Shown here: piece by piece, positions 6,216-6,575 of the stretch
How the letters are laid out: every line of letters starts with the position of its first letter
Position numbering within the stretch: position 1 is the stretch's first letter
Source: Planctomycetaceae bacterium
GTDB taxonomy: Bacteria; Planctomycetota; Planctomycetia; Pirellulales; Thermoguttaceae
DNA length: 6,575 nt
NCBI GenBank assembly: GCA_031259095.1
Contig: JAIRLW010000082.1
Span: forward strand, 1-6,575
Direction: 5' to 3'
Notes under the pieces: generated by a model
Seen by the model: the letters and a program-made list of their open reading frames with translations, nothing else
Database searches by the model: none
What the model was told of the DNA's origin: nothing
Position numbers and translations under genes: made by a program

Positions 6216-6476
6216 GTGAAACGTTTTTTGATCGGAGCGATGAGTTTTGGCGCGTTGAGTCGTGAAGTGCATGAAACGATGGCGATGAATCAAATCCGGA
6301 TCAACAATTCGATTTGCGTTGCAATTTAGAGATGGTTGATTTGGAACCGATGTTCCTTGAAACGGACATTCAAAAGTTGTACGAAATGATCCAAAAACAT
6401 TACCAATACACAAACAGTGCCAAAGCCAAAAAAATGCTTGACAACTGAGAACGTACCAAAAAACCTTTCGTCAAAG
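6216..6476 (+). pseudogene. gltB: Glutamate synthase large subunit remnant with large internal deletion
   Basis: Two gltB scraps are joined. Bases 6216-6299 read VKRFLIGAMSFGALSREVHE then TMAMNQI, the start of the FMN-binding synthase domain (GAMSFG-SRE-HE motif). From about 6305, in another frame, comes RCNLEMVDLEP followed by DIQKLYEMIQKHYQYTNSAK and AKKMLDN, the extreme C-terminus. Between them intact GltB has several hundred residues, including the FMN and iron-sulfur sites, so roughly 2 kb is missing. TGA at 6446-6448 stands where the family usually has Trp (LDNW), a one-base nonsense change; the frame then continues as ERTKKPFVKV up to the IS boundary. The intact enzyme makes glutamate from glutamine and 2-oxoglutarate; this relic cannot. 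Its first recognisable codon lies one base after the endonuclease stop, and a second IS copy cuts it near its natural end. Confidence 0.82.
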
Positions 6477-6575
6477 TATACCGCAGGCACTTTAAAAAAT
6501 AGATATTGCCGGGATTTGACGGCTATTTTATATTGATGATCACGAGGTCAACTTATGAATGCCTATCACTTATCA
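6477..6575 (+). mobile_element. Left end of a second IS630-type copy, cut by the window edge
   Basis: This 99-base segment matches 3177-3275 at 93 positions and has the same orientation. All six differences lie before the start codons (opposite 3187, 3192, 3209, 3211, 3212 and 3233), three of them inside promoter hexamers. It carries GAGG at 6544-6547, ATG at 6555 and ATG at 6559. It is inserted at the last codons of the gltB remnant; read through, the gltB frame ends at TAG 6500-6502 inside the element. Whether this copy has an intact transposase cannot be seen. Confidence 0.82.
6506..6534 (+). promoter_or_regulatory. Promoter of the second IS copy, weaker -35
   Basis: TTGCCG (6506-6511), 17-base spacer, TATATT (6529-6534). 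The positions match the promoter of the first copy, but the -35 has lost two consensus bases, so lower transposase transcription would be expected. Confidence 0.5.

Noticed and set aside
6156..6413. Minus-strand frame of 85 codons
   Set aside because: It is antisense to the endonuclease end and the gltB remnant, both recognised on the plus strand.
6477..6502. Native C-terminus of GltB (YRRHFKK then TAG)
   Set aside because: The same bases occur at 3177 after DUF1559 sequence, so they belong to the IS; the plausible GltB-like ending is coincidental read-through.
3177..6575. A functional composite transposon
   Set aside because: The right end of the first IS copy was not found, its transposase is dead, and the second copy is not fully visible; only the direct repeat is supported.

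Overview
The window looks like low-GC DNA from a member of the Planctomycetota or a close PVC relative. The main clue is the remnant of a DUF1559 prepilin-like protein at 2816-3176 ([20 protein letters not shown]), a family heavily expanded in planctomycetes. A large carbohydrate-active-type protein and many gene remnants with intergenic hairpins fit that picture. The species cannot be read from the sequence.

Layout. (1) 2-2509: the 3' part of a long gene for a probable TIM-barrel glycoside hydrolase (distant GH101/DUF5696-like), open at the left edge. (2) 2510-2800: no gene, but two strong inverted repeats. (3) 2816-3176: a decayed DUF1559 gene, frameshifted at a CCGAA tandem repeat and cut off by an insertion sequence. 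(4) 3177-3757: a degraded IS630-type element with a near-consensus promoter and a transposase broken by internal loss, two tandem duplications and a nonsense codon. (5) 3758-3926: AT-rich spacer with a hairpin. (6) 3927-6214: an apparently intact two-gene restriction-modification operon, a HEAT-repeat/DNA methyltransferase followed with a 4-base ATGA overlap by a PD-(D/E)XK endonuclease that resembles the CfrBI family. (7) 6216-6476: two fused scraps of the glutamate synthase large subunit gene (gltB), starting one base after the endonuclease stop. (8) 6477-6575: the left end of a second copy of the same insertion sequence, in the same orientation, running off the window.

The restriction-modification pair is the only complete functional unit. 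The methyltransferase should protect the host site and the endonuclease should cut unmodified DNA; the overlap implies coupled translation. It sits among gene debris and is bracketed by directly repeated IS ends, which suggests an acquired defence island. The most unusual parts are the HEAT-repeat domain fused to the methyltransferase and the endonuclease stop lying directly against a deleted gltB.
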